Of a stretch of DNA of 52,333 nt, positions 9,150-17,755 are shown in pieces (within the stretch, counting starts at the first letter, position 1; each line of letters begins with the position of its first letter). The stretch covers positions 1 to 52,333 of the forward strand of contig NZ_BAZS01000031.1 in NCBI RefSeq assembly GCF_001310895.1, in the 5' to 3' direction. The stretch is from Virgibacillus halodenitrificans JCM 12304. Its GTDB lineage: Bacteria; Bacillota; Bacilli; Bacillales; Amphibacillaceae. The translations under genes were made by a program, and so were the position numbers. Under the pieces are notes generated by a model. The model did not search any database. It was not told where the DNA came from and worked only from the letters and a program-made list of their open reading frames with translations.

Positions 9150-9377
9150 TTGTCTAAAGATTACAAACCAAAACCAGATGACCGAAGTGATAACGTGGAA
9201 AAATTACAAAGCATGGTGCAAGACACAATTGAAAATATAGAGGAAGCGCATGAGACAATGAAATTTAGCTCTGGAGAAGAGAAACAAAAAATTCAGGAAA
9301 AAAATAAGCGTCGTGAACAATCGATTAAAGGAATGAGAGCAGAGATTAAGGACGAATACAACTATAATAATGATTAA
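9150..9377 (+). CDS. tlp: Small acid-soluble spore protein Tlp
   Basis: This 75-aa hydrophilic, Lys/Glu-rich protein starts MSKDYKPKPDDRSDNVEKLQ, the signature of thioredoxin-like spore protein Tlp. In B. subtilis it is made in the forespore under SigG. The start codon is TTG, after GAAAGGAG with good spacing. A weak SigG-like pair (TGTATA at 9090, CAAATA at 9111) lies upstream but is not convincing on its own. The gene lies between yneN and yneP as in B. subtilis. Confidence 0.92.
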   Translation: MSKDYKPKPDDRSDNVEKLQSMVQDTIENIEEAHETMKFSSGEEKQKIQEKNKRREQSIKGMRAEIKDEYNYNND

Positions 9378-9414
9378 TGTATAAAGAGGCTGTGACAAAA
9401 AATTTTTATACATT

Positions 9415-9472
9415 GAATATCCGAACCGATTCGTACTATTAAGGAATCGTGGTTCGGATTTCTTTTTTTCGG
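9415..9472 (+). terminator. Terminator after tlp, member of a repeated hairpin family
   Basis: ATCCGAACC pairs with GGTTCGGAT, with an inner ATTC/GAAT pairing and a TTTCTTTTTTT tail. The CCGAAC...GTTCGG arms recur in the terminators at 20231 and 28737. Confidence 0.85.
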
Positions 9473-9599
9473 AGTGGACTTCCACACTATAGAGCAACAA
9501 TTTTTTTATTTTATCTTTCCTTCTTTCCTAGTTAAGTAAAAAGCGATTTAATAGAAAATATGTTACGATAAGCAATGTATTAATATGAGGGGGATCAGA

Positions 9600-10022
9600 A
9601 TGCTAAAAGTAAGAACACCTGTTGAGGTAAGATACCAGGAAACAGACCAAATGGGCGTCGTTTATCATGCAAACTATTTAGTTTGGTTTGAGATTGGCAG
9701 GACAAAATATATTGAAGAGCTAGGTTTTAAATATGCTGATATGGAGAAGTTTAATGTAGTCTCACCGGTAACGGATGCAAAAATAAAGTGTATTAAACCC
9801 ATTCGGTACGGAGAGCAAGCCATGGTAGAAACATGGCTTGAAAAATATACAGGAATACGAACTGTGTATGGTTATAGAATTTACGATGGTGATGGAGTAG
9901 TTTCAGTAGAAGGAACTACAGAGCACGTAATAGTTAATAAAGAGAATTTCCGTCCATTATCTTTAAAAAAAACCTTTCCCGATTGGCATGAAGCATATCA
10001 AAAACAGTTAAAGGGAGAATAA
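9600..10022 (+). CDS. yneP: Acyl-CoA thioesterase, 4HBT hot-dog family (YneP)
   Basis: This 140-aa hot-dog-fold protein carries the YbgC/4HBT active-site motif RYQETD16QMGVVYHANYLVWFE, where the aspartate is catalytic. It should hydrolyse acyl-CoA thioesters in the cytoplasm; the substrate is unknown. I chose ATG 9600 after GAGGGGG rather than the ATG at 9585, which overlaps that site. It is followed two bases later by yneQ, so the two are co-transcribed, as in B. subtilis. Confidence 0.88.
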   Translation: MLKVRTPVEVRYQETDQMGVVYHANYLVWFEIGRTKYIEELGFKYADMEKFNVVSPVTDAKIKCIKPIRYGEQAMVETWLEKYTGIRTVYGYRIYDGDGVVSVEGTTEHVIVNKENFRPLSLKKTFPDWHEAYQKQLKGE

Positions 10023-10024
10023 AA

Positions 10025-10324
10025 ATGGCTTTCGGTGTGAAAAAAAACGAATTATTAGCATGGAAAAGAGAAGTTTCTAATGGAAAAATAGCTATTTTAA
10101 CTCACTATTGGATGGATAAGCGTTTTCCAGGCTGCTTCACCGTTACAAAGGTTGGTTGCCGGGACGTCGAAAAACTGATTTTATGGGGGAGAGAATACGG
10201 TTTACTACCTGAATGGATACATATGGATAAAAACTATCCACATTATGATTTATTTGGTGAAAAACAGAAAGAAGTTTTAACAAAAGAAGGGCAAAGGGAG
10301 CAATTAAGTAGATTTCACCTTTGA
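10025..10324 (+). CDS. yneQ: Conserved hypothetical protein YneQ
   Basis: This 99-aa protein matches YneQ by length and place. It is rich in Trp and His (THYWMDKRFPGC, LLPEWIHMDKNYPHYDLFG) with two cysteines (GCFTVTKVGC). No membrane segment or signal is visible. The function is unknown. It overlaps the transcription unit of the thioesterase with an AAAGGGAG site in the end of that gene. Confidence 0.8.
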   Translation: MAFGVKKNELLAWKREVSNGKIAILTHYWMDKRFPGCFTVTKVGCRDVEKLILWGREYGLLPEWIHMDKNYPHYDLFGEKQKEVLTKEGQREQLSRFHL

Positions 10325-10343
10325 TAGGTATTCTAGCATCAGG

Positions 10344-10388
10344 TAAAAGAGCTAAACAAGGAGTATATTCCATTTGTTTAGCTCTTTT
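10344..10388. terminator. Bidirectional terminator between yneQ and yidD
   Basis: The arms AAAAGAGCTAAACAA and TTGTTTAGCTCTTTT are perfect complements around a 15-nt loop. A- and T-runs on the outside let it serve both convergent genes. Confidence 0.85.
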
Positions 10389-10397
10389 AAATGAAGT

Positions 10398-10625
10398 TTA
10401 TTTATTTTTCTTTTTTTCTGGTACAAGGTCTACGCCACCTGAGTGAAATGGATGACATTTACTAATCCTCTTTATTGTTAAAAAAAGTCCTTTCCATGTG
10501 CCAAATCGCTGAAAAGCTTCTAAGCTGTATGCTGAGCAGGAAGGATAAAAGCGACATGATGCTGGTGTGAAAGGGCTGATGGCTGACCGATAAAATTTTA
10601 CTAATCCTATAAATAAAAATTTCAT
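10398..10625 (-). CDS. yidD: Membrane protein insertion efficiency factor YidD
   Basis: This 75-aa protein of the YidD (UPF0161) family carries the signature [26 protein letters not shown] and ends with [12 protein letters not shown]. YidD is a small membrane-associated protein that helps insertion of membrane proteins alongside YidC. A GTG at 10640 would add five residues, but ATG 10625 has the better spaced GAGG site. It follows folE2 by 11 bp, so the two probably form one operon. This is not the usual place of yidD, which often sits near rnpA-yidC. Confidence 0.92.
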   Translation of the reverse strand: MKFLFIGLVKFYRSAISPFTPASCRFYPSCSAYSLEAFQRFGTWKGLFLTIKRISKCHPFHSGGVDLVPEKKKNK

Positions 10626-10636
10626 TTCATTTAACC

Positions 10637-11575
10637 TCACGATGGAAAAGTCATGTTGTTTTTATCATAAGTTATTGATGCGATGGCATCATGCATATGA
10701 ATAGATTCTTCATTACGACACTGGACTTTAAATTTAGTTACCAGATCCATTTCGTATAGATCAGCAGCTACTAAACGAACCATATCCTCTACAAAGCGAG
10801 GATTCTCATATGCTTGTTCTGTAACCATTTTTTCATCTGGACGCTTAAGAACAGGGTGCAGTCTGGAACTGGCATTACTTTCAGCGGCCTCAAGCAACAT
10901 TTGCTTCCAATCATCGACATTAACAGCCTCCAACTCGTCCAGTTCAACGTCAATGGAAACCTCTCCACGCTGGTTATGTGCACTATATTCACTTATCTCT
11001 TTAGAACATGGGCAAAGTGTAGTCACAAATACGGATAGAGATGCACCTAACGAAAATCCAGTATGTTGATCATAGGTCACCCGCATGGCCACATTAGCAT
11101 GATTCATTCCTGCAAGCTCAGTTTGGGGGCCTTTTCGTTCATAAAACCAAGGAAACTCCATTTCTATGGTGGCATCGGATTGCTCCAGGCGTTCTGTCAG
11201 TTCTTTCACAAACTGCTTTAGTGTAGAGAATTCTGCTGTAAAACCCTTCTCATGGTAATAAGCCAGCTGTTCAGTAAAGCGGCTCATATTAGTTCCTTTA
11301 CTCGTGTTTTTTAGGCTGGAAGTGAATTGAATTTCCCCTACACTAGTTTGTACATGTGGTTCAAGCTTACTGTATATTGTAACAGGATGCTTCACATTGG
11401 CTACACCAACAGCATCCAGATCAAATAAAAAGTCTTTTTTTGTGTTCTGTAAATCTGCCATTTCACTTTTTTCGACTGGTTTTGTTTTTAGGACAGGAGT
11501 CACAGAACCAAATAATTTATGGCGTTCTTTTTTGTTTGGTAATTTTCTTGACGGGAATGTCTTTGTGTTGCCCAT
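10637..11575 (-). CDS. folE2: GTP cyclohydrolase FolE2
   Basis: This is a type IB GTP cyclohydrolase of 312 aa that converts GTP to dihydroneopterin triphosphate for folate synthesis. The family signature is seen in SLCPCSKEI-like [20 protein letters not shown] (metal-binding Cys and His) and the C-terminal [12 protein letters not shown]. FolE2 works with metals other than zinc and in Bacillus backs up FolE when zinc is scarce. I chose ATG 11575 after AAAGGGG; an upstream ATG at 11608 has no site. No clear Zur box was seen at the promoter, so zinc control is only a family expectation. Confidence 0.95.
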   Translation of the reverse strand: MGNTKTFPSRKLPNKKERHKLFGSVTPVLKTKPVEKSEMADLQNTKKDFLFDLDAVGVANVKHPVTIYSKLEPHVQTSVGEIQFTSSLKNTSKGTNMSRFTEQLAYYHEKGFTAEFSTLKQFVKELTERLEQSDATIEMEFPWFYERKGPQTELAGMNHANVAMRVTYDQHTGFSLGASLSVFVTTLCPCSKEISEYSAHNQRGEVSIDVELDELEAVNVDDWKQMLLEAAESNASSRLHPVLKRPDEKMVTEQAYENPRFVEDMVRLVAADLYEMDLVTKFKVQCRNEESIHMHDAIASITYDKNNMTFPS

Positions 11576-11608
11576 AACATGGTCCCCTTTCTCTGTGTAG
11601 ATAGTCAA

Positions 11609-11637
11609 AGTATACTGTACGTAAAGGTTTTATTCAA
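11609..11637 (-). promoter_or_regulatory. SigA-type promoter of folE2-yidD
   Basis: On the minus strand a -35 TTGAAT (11637-11632) is followed by a 17-bp spacer and a -10 TATACT (11614-11609), 34 bp upstream of the folE2 start. Spacing is ideal and both boxes are one base from consensus. Confidence 0.7.
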
Positions 11638-11659
11638 TTTTTTAGTTTGAATGCTTTCA

Positions 11660-12241
11660 TTACATCCAAGTGATTCTTGGTTCTGTTTTATCTTTAATTC
11701 GTTTAATGTTCGCTTTATGACGGTAAAATACAAAAATAGTTAAGATAGAGGTTACAATAATAAGACCAATATCTTTAAATAATGAGGAAACAATAATTGT
11801 AACAATTCCTGTTATCATAGATGATAAAGAGACATATTTTGATATATATAGTGTTATCAAAAAGGTTGCAATCATAATAGCAAACAGTAAAGGATTAATT
11901 CCTAAAATAATCCCTGCTGACGTAGCAACGGCCTTTCCACCTTTAAACCGTGCGAAAATAGGATAGGTATGTCCCAAAACTGCGAATAAGCCAATGATTA
12001 AGCGATACACATCTGCGTCTGCTAACAGTGGCAGCAATGTGGCAGCAGTCCCTTTTAGAATATCGGACAAGGTAACTATTATACCGGCTTTCATTCCCAA
12101 CACACGGAATGTATTCGTAGCTCCTAGATTTCCACTTCCATGTTGGCGGATATCAATATTATATCCTAATTTTCCTACCACTAGTGCGGAAGGGATAGAA
12201 CCTAAAAGATATGCAATAATTGCAAATAATATGTATTCCAT
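11660..12241 (-). CDS. plsY: Acyl-phosphate:glycerol-3-phosphate acyltransferase PlsY
   Basis: This 193-aa polytopic membrane enzyme has the three PlsY motifs: [26 protein letters not shown], and [17 protein letters not shown]. It transfers an acyl group from acyl phosphate to the sn-1 position of glycerol-3-phosphate, the first committed step of membrane lipid synthesis in Gram-positives. ATG 12241 follows AAGTGGGA; the longer reading from 12295 lacks family similarity. It corresponds to yneS of B. subtilis, upstream of yneT and parE. Confidence 0.93.
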   Translation of the reverse strand: MEYILFAIIAYLLGSIPSALVVGKLGYNIDIRQHGSGNLGATNTFRVLGMKAGIIVTLSDILKGTAATLLPLLADADVYRLIIGLFAVLGHTYPIFARFKGGKAVATSAGIILGINPLLFAIMIATFLITLYISKYVSLSSMITGIVTIIVSSLFKDIGLIIVTSILTIFVFYRHKANIKRIKDKTEPRITWM

Positions 12242-12410
12242 TGTAATTCCCACTTTCTTGAGTATTGTCCAAGGGTATAGTATATATTTTAGCATGAAGA
12301 TGGGTTAGAAAGTACTATAAATTCCACGAAAATATTTGAAAGGTTTTACATCAAAGAAAAAGGGTATGTGAATAAATAGAAAAAGTAACCCTAAAGAAGG
12401 GAAGAAGATT

Positions 12411-13472
12411 ATGATTGAGTTTAAAAAAGTGAATAAAACTTATTCAGATGGAACAGAAGCAGTAAAAGATTTTTCATTACATATTGAAGAAGGAGAAATA
12501 GTAACTCTTATCGGGCCAAGTGGTTGTGGCAAAACAACTACGATGAAAATGGTCAATCGTTTAATTGAACCTACTTTAGGAGACATATACATAAATAATA
12601 AAAATATTAAAAAGTATAACATCCACGAGTTACGATGGAATATAGGTTACGTTCTGCAACAGATTGCTTTGTTTCCCCACATGACGATAGGAGAAAATAT
12701 CTCTGTAGTGCCTGAGATGAAAAAATGGAAACGCAAGGATGTTGATAAGAGAGCTGAGGAACTTTTACAAATGGTTGGTTTAGATCCTTCCACTTTCAAA
12801 AAGCGAATGCCTCAGGAACTTTCCGGAGGGCAGCAACAACGGATAGGTGTTATTAGGGCACTTGCAGCGGACCCAGATATTATTTTAATGGACGAACCAT
12901 TTAGTGCGCTTGATCCGATAAGCAGGGAACAGTTACAAGATGATATTCGCAATTTACAAAAGGAAATTAAAAAAACAATTCTGTTTGTCACTCATGATAT
13001 TGATGAAGCGATGGCTTTAGGAGATAAAGTTTGTTTAATGAAGGGCGGAGAAATTGTTCAAGTAGACACTCCTCAGAACCTCATTCTTCATCCGGCTACT
13101 GACTTTGTAAAAGATTTTATTGGGGAGCGCAAATCTCCTTGGCAAACAGCTGTTGATGTAATAGCTGTTCCGGAAGATGATATCGTACTCTCTCAGGAAC
13201 TATATAAAAAAGGAGAATATGATGCACAGAAAATTTATTTTGTTATAGAGGAAAATGGTACTTATTTAGGTACCCTTCAGTACGGAAAACTAATCGACGG
13301 GGAAACTTTGGACAATAACATTCCTTTATACAAGGCCACAGAAGCTCTTCAATCAAAAGAAAAGCTTCCCGTGCTAAATGGCAATAAGTTGGTTGGTGTA
13401 TTAAGCTATAAGTTGATTGTCAATTATTTAAAAAGTAAAACCAAAGTAGAAAACGGAGTGATTCACTCATGA
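12411..13472 (+). CDS. ABC transporter ATP-binding protein, OpuC/OpuF type with CBS-like C-terminus
   Basis: This 353-aa ATPase has Walker A GPSGCGKTT (35-43), signature LSGGQQQR, Walker B IILMDEPFSALD and an H-loop histidine in VTHDIDEA. The C-terminal 100 residues look like a CBS-type regulatory region, as in OpuCA, where it senses ionic strength or nucleotides. It overlaps the permease gene by 4 bp. Family members import glycine betaine, carnitine, choline or, in EgtUV, ergothioneine. The substrate cannot be fixed from sequence alone. Confidence 0.9.
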   Translation: MIEFKKVNKTYSDGTEAVKDFSLHIEEGEIVTLIGPSGCGKTTTMKMVNRLIEPTLGDIYINNKNIKKYNIHELRWNIGYVLQQIALFPHMTIGENISVVPEMKKWKRKDVDKRAEELLQMVGLDPSTFKKRMPQELSGGQQQRIGVIRALAADPDIILMDEPFSALDPISREQLQDDIRNLQKEIKKTILFVTHDIDEAMALGDKVCLMKGGEIVQVDTPQNLILHPATDFVKDFIGERKSPWQTAVDVIAVPEDDIVLSQELYKKGEYDAQKIYFVIEENGTYLGTLQYGKLIDGETLDNNIPLYKATEALQSKEKLPVLNGNKLVGVLSYKLIVNYLKSKTKVENGVIHS

Positions 13473-14994
13473 ATGAATTCATTTCCGTATTTCAAAGTAG
13501 ACAAGATATGCTTATAGAAACAATTTGGGAGCATTTGCAAATTTCTCTGCTATCATTGGTTATCGCCATAATTATTGCAGTCCCCCTTGGAATTATTCTG
13601 ACAAGGTATAGAAAAGTTGCCGAGCCTATTATTGGTGTATCGGCTATTATGCAAACAATACCGAGTCTCGCTGTACTGGCATTTCTGATTCCTTTTTTCG
13701 GAATAGGTACCACACCTGCAATTATAGCATTGACAGCATATGGCTATTGCCTATTCTAAGGAACACGTATACTGGTATTAATGAAGTAGATGCGGCTTTA
13801 ACTGAAGCTGCCACGGGAATGGGTATGAATTCATTCAAACGGCTTACGAAAGTTGAACTCCCTATAGCTATGCCTGTAATTATGGCCGGTATTAGAACGT
13901 CTATGGTTCTGATTGTTGGAACTACAACAATCGCTGCTTTAATCGGGGCAGGTGGCCTGGGAGAACTTATTTTGTTGGGTATTGACCGAGGAGCAGATGT
14001 TAACTTAATATTGTTAGGCGCCATTCCTGCTGCATTGCTTGCAATTGCGCTCGATTTCATTTTAAGAGGGTTTGAACATGTTTCAAAAAAAGCAGGCTTT
14101 AAAGCATTTATTGCCATGCTCATAATAGCAGTTATTGTTGTAACCACTCCTTTCTTTTTAGATAGTACTAAAAAAGCAGATATTGTAATTGGTGGTAAAT
14201 TAGGCTCTGAACCTGCTATATTAATTAATATGTACAAGCATTTGATTGAGGAAGAATCTGACTTATCTGTGAAGCTTGAGCCTGGTCTTGGTAAAACCGC
14301 ATTTGTTTTTACAGCTTTAAAGAACGGGAGTATAGATATTTATCCTGAATTTACCGGGACGGCTATTGTTACACATATGGAATCAGAGGCAAATAGTAAT
14401 GATCCCAAAGAAGTGTATCAACAAGCAAAAGAAGGAATGGGCCAACAATATGATATGGCTTTTCTGCAACCAATGAAATTTAATAACACATATGCTGTAG
14501 CTACGACTAAAGAATTAGCAGATAAATACAATTTGAAAGAAATAGGAGACCTAAAGCAAATTGAAGACCAAATCACAGCCGGATTTACACTTGAGTTTAA
14601 AGATAGATACGACGGTTATGTCGGAATGCAAGACGTGTACAATCTGGATATTGCACAAGTGAAAACGATGGAGCCTGGTATTAGACAAGATGCGCTTGCA
14701 AACGGTAATGTGGATATTATCGATGCTTATGCCACAGATAGTTATATGATAGAATTAGACTTAGTAACTCTAAAAGATCCTAAGAATCTCTTTCCTCCAT
14801 ATCAAGGTGCTCCATTAATGAGAAATGAGACACTTGATAAATATCCTGAATTAAAAGAAATATTAAATCAACTTGCTGGTAAGATCAGTGATGAAGAGAT
14901 GAGAGAGATGAATTACAAAGTAGATTATGACGATCAATCTCCTAGTAAGGTAGCTAAAGACTTCTTAATAAACAAAAATCTGCTTGATAATTAG
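13469..14994 (+). CDS. Fused ABC permease and substrate-binding protein, OpuF/EgtU type (frameshifted)
   Basis: The N-terminal half is a BPD permease domain (about residues 1-215, with EAATGMGMNSFKRLTKVELP as the EAA loop). The C-terminal half is an OpuAC-like substrate-binding domain with GGKLGSEPAILINMYKHLIE and DIYPEFTGTA. Such fusions occur in OpuFB and EgtU. The gene breaks at about 13743: the first piece (13469-13759) runs into a wrong frame, and one added base after GCATATGG restores AYGLLPILRNTYTGINE. The joined length is 508 aa. The substrate is unresolved between betaine-type osmoprotectants and ergothioneine-like thiols. A CoA-binding gene follows 13 bp later. Confidence 0.88.
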
Positions 14995-15007
14995 AAGGAG
15001 GCATATT

Positions 15008-15427
15008 ATGAGTTGGGAGAATCCTTCCAGGGAAACGATAAAAGAAATTCTGGAAACAGCAAAAACAATTGCAGTTGTTGGTTTGTCAGATAATCCGGGT
15101 AGAACATCCTACCAGATTTCTAAGATCATGCAAGAAGAAGGTTATCGAGTTATTCCAGTAAATCCTACTGTAGACGAAGTATTGGGGGAAAAGGCATATT
15201 CTTCTTTAACAGATATTCCTGAAAAAGTGGATATCATTAATGTTTTTAGAAGACCAGAATTTTTACCTGGTATTGCGAAAGAAGCAGCTAATATAGATTG
15301 TCGTGTATTTTGGGCACAGCAGGGAATTGTAAACGAGGAAGCATATGATTATTTGACAGAAAGAGATTTTACGGTAATCATGGATATGTGTATAAAAGTA
15401 TTACATGCTGTATTAGTAGGAAAATAA
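15008..15427 (+). CDS. yneT: CoA-binding domain protein YneT
   Basis: This 139-aa protein has a Rossmann-like CoA_binding domain with the signature AVVGLSDNPGRTSYQISKIMQ and a later VFWAQQGIVNEEA. Such proteins resemble the CoA-binding part of succinyl-CoA synthetase alpha and their role is not known. ATG 15008 follows AGAAGGAGG; a longer reading from 14984 overlaps the previous gene's end. Its position directly before parE is the same in B. subtilis. Confidence 0.85.
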   Translation: MSWENPSRETIKEILETAKTIAVVGLSDNPGRTSYQISKIMQEEGYRVIPVNPTVDEVLGEKAYSSLTDIPEKVDIINVFRRPEFLPGIAKEAANIDCRVFWAQQGIVNEEAYDYLTERDFTVIMDMCIKVLHAVLVGK

Positions 15428-15433
15428 AAGTTT

Positions 15434-15462
15434 TTGGGGTGACATTAATGTCATCCCTTTAT
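15434..15462 (+). terminator. Terminator after yneT
   Basis: GGGGTGACAT pairs with ATGTCATCCC with a 2-nt loop, followed by TTTATTATT. The remaining gap to parE (15463-15769) holds only a possible TATACT -10 at 15625 with no good -35. Confidence 0.75.
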
Positions 15463-15769
15463 TATTCTTCCAAAACTAACCAGTAGAACTTATGGAGAAT
15501 ATGTATTTTTGGCTTAAACTCATCCTGTTCTAATTTGTTCTATTCACTTTTATAGAAAGCGGAATTTAATTTTATAAGAGAATTCATTGCTTTTTCCTTC
15601 TATACAAGCCATTTTCATGTATAGTATACTTAATAGCATGCCTGTAATGAAGCTTAGTGATAATCAATCATATTTACAAACGCAAACATTTGTTCTATTA
15701 TGTTATAAACAAGAAAATTATTATTGAAATGATGGACCCCTGCTTAAATAAAAAGGAGTAGATGATATC

Positions 15770-17728
15770 TTGGCAAAGAAACCAGTTAGTTATAATGATG
15801 AGTCTATCCAAGTACTTGAGGGTTTAGAAGCAGTTCGAAAAAGACCCGGTATGTATATTGGAAGCACGGACATGCGCGGATTGCATCATTTAGTATTCGA
15901 GATCGTGGACAATGCGGTCGATGAGGCATTGGCAGGATATGGCAATGTTATAAAAGTTACTGTACATAAGGATAATAGTATCTCAGTAGAAGATAATGGC
16001 CGTGGAATTCCAACAGGTATGCATAGCACAGGAAAACCGACAACAGAGGTTATATTTACCATTTTGCATGCTGGTGGAAAGTTTGGACAAGGTGGTTACA
16101 AGACCAGTGGTGGGCTACATGGAGTTGGCGCTTCTGTAGTAAATGCATTATCCGAATGGTTAGAGGTAACTATTCATAGGGATGGTAATACTTATTTTCA
16201 GCGATTTGAAAATGGAGGAAAGCCAGTAAGTTCCTTAGAAAAAAAAGGAAGTACAAGAAAGAAAGGTACTACAATTCATTTTAAACCTGATCCAGCAATA
16301 TTTTCTGCCACTGTGTATGACTTCGAAACCTTATCAGAGCGACTGCGTGAGGCTGCATTTTTACTTAAAGGCCTTCATATTGAATTAAATGATTTACGAC
16401 ATGAAATGCATGTATCATACGAATTCCCTGATGGATTAGAGTCCTTTGTAAATTACTTGAATGAAGAAAAAGATGATTTACATCCCGTTGTCTCTTTCGA
16501 GGGTGAAGCCCAAGGGATAGAAGTTGATTTTGCATTTCAGTTTAATGACGGATATGCAGAAAGTATGCTCTCTTTTGTGAATCATGTACGTACAAGAGAT
16601 GGCGGAACTCATGAATCAGGTGCTCGTACAGCAATAACAAGGACATTTAACGATTACGCCAGGAGAGCAAATTTACTAAAAGAAAAAGAAAAAAACCTGG
16701 AAGGAACAGATATAAGGGAGGGGCTTACTGCTATTGTCTCTGTCCGTGTTCCCGAAGAAAGCCTGCAATTTGAAGGCCAAACAAAAGGAAAACTGGGGAC
16801 GACCGAAGCACGCTCAGCAGTAGATGGAGTAGTGTCCGAAAAGCTATCCTATTTCCTGGAGGAAAATCCCGAGATAGCAGGACTTTTAATTAAAAAATCC
16901 ATAAAAGCTAAAGAGGCACGTGAAGCGGCAAGAAAGGCACGTGAAGAAGCTAGAACCGGAAAAAAGAAGCGCAGAAAAGATACCATGCTAAGTGGAAAAC
17001 TAACCCCTGCACAATCAAAAAACCCTAAGAAAAATGAACTTTACTTAGTTGAGGGTGATTCTGCTGGTGGTTCCGCAAAACAAGGGAGAGACAGGAAGTT
17101 TCAGGCTGTGTTACCTTTACGGGGAAAAGTTATCAATACAGAAAAGGCTAAGCTGCAGGATGTATTTAAAAATGAAGAGATTTCAACTATCATTCACACG
17201 ATCGGCGCAGGTGTCGGTGGTGATTTTGATTTGGAAGATGCACAATATGATAAAATTATTATTATGACAGACGCAGATACGGATGGAGCACATATTCAAG
17301 TACTGTTATTAACATTCTTTTATCGATATATGCGTCCATTAGTTGAGAATGGTAAAATATATATTGCCTTGCCTCCGCTTTATAAAATCTCCAAGGGAAA
17401 AGGAAAGAAAGAACAAATTAAATATGCTTGGGAAGAAGAAGAAATGAAAAAAGCGCTTAAAGAATTTAAAAGCGGATATGTTATTCAACGATATAAAGGT
17501 CTTGGTGAGATGAATGCAGATCAATTGTGGGAAACGACAATGAACCCTGAAACACGTACGTTAATCCGTGTAACATTAGAAGACCTAGCTAGGGCCGAAC
17601 GAAGGGTAACTACATTGATGGGCGATAAAGTAGAGCCGAGAAGAAAATGGATCGAAGGTAATGTTGCTTTTGGTTTGGAAGACGACGCAAATATTTTGGA
17701 TAATGATAAAATTCATACAGAAATATAA
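15770..17728 (+). CDS. parE: DNA topoisomerase IV subunit B (ParE)
   Basis: This 652-aa protein is the ATPase subunit of topoisomerase IV, which unlinks daughter chromosomes. It shows the GHKL ATPase motifs EIVDNAVDEALAGY, EDNGRGIPTG and GGLHGVGASVVNALS, then a TOPRIM domain with EGDSAGGSAKQGRDR and DADTDGAH, and the C-terminal RYKGLGEMNADQLWETTMNP. The start is TTG, after AAAAGGAG. parC follows 27 bp downstream, so they form an operon. Confidence 0.97.
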   Translation: MAKKPVSYNDESIQVLEGLEAVRKRPGMYIGSTDMRGLHHLVFEIVDNAVDEALAGYGNVIKVTVHKDNSISVEDNGRGIPTGMHSTGKPTTEVIFTILHAGGKFGQGGYKTSGGLHGVGASVVNALSEWLEVTIHRDGNTYFQRFENGGKPVSSLEKKGSTRKKGTTIHFKPDPAIFSATVYDFETLSERLREAAFLLKGLHIELNDLRHEMHVSYEFPDGLESFVNYLNEEKDDLHPVVSFEGEAQGIEVDFAFQFNDGYAESMLSFVNHVRTRDGGTHESGARTAITRTFNDYARRANLLKEKEKNLEGTDIREGLTAIVSVRVPEESLQFEGQTKGKLGTTEARSAVDGVVSEKLSYFLEENPEIAGLLIKKSIKAKEAREAARKAREEARTGKKKRRKDTMLSGKLTPAQSKNPKKNELYLVEGDSAGGSAKQGRDRKFQAVLPLRGKVINTEKAKLQDVFKNEEISTIIHTIGAGVGGDFDLEDAQYDKIIIMTDADTDGAHIQVLLLTFFYRYMRPLVENGKIYIALPPLYKISKGKGKKEQIKYAWEEEEMKKALKEFKSGYVIQRYKGLGEMNADQLWETTMNPETRTLIRVTLEDLARAERRVTTLMGDKVEPRRKWIEGNVAFGLEDDANILDNDKIHTEI

Positions 17729-17755
17729 TACGTATAATAGTAAGGGGGGGTTGGT

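Noticed and set aside
10814-11038. Plus-strand open frame opposite folE2
   Set aside because: It covers the conserved FolE2 signature on the other strand and has no start context.
13722-14237. Open frame of 171 codons on the minus strand opposite the ABC permease
   Set aside because: It is antisense to the conserved permease-binding protein gene and its composition is that of a shadow frame.
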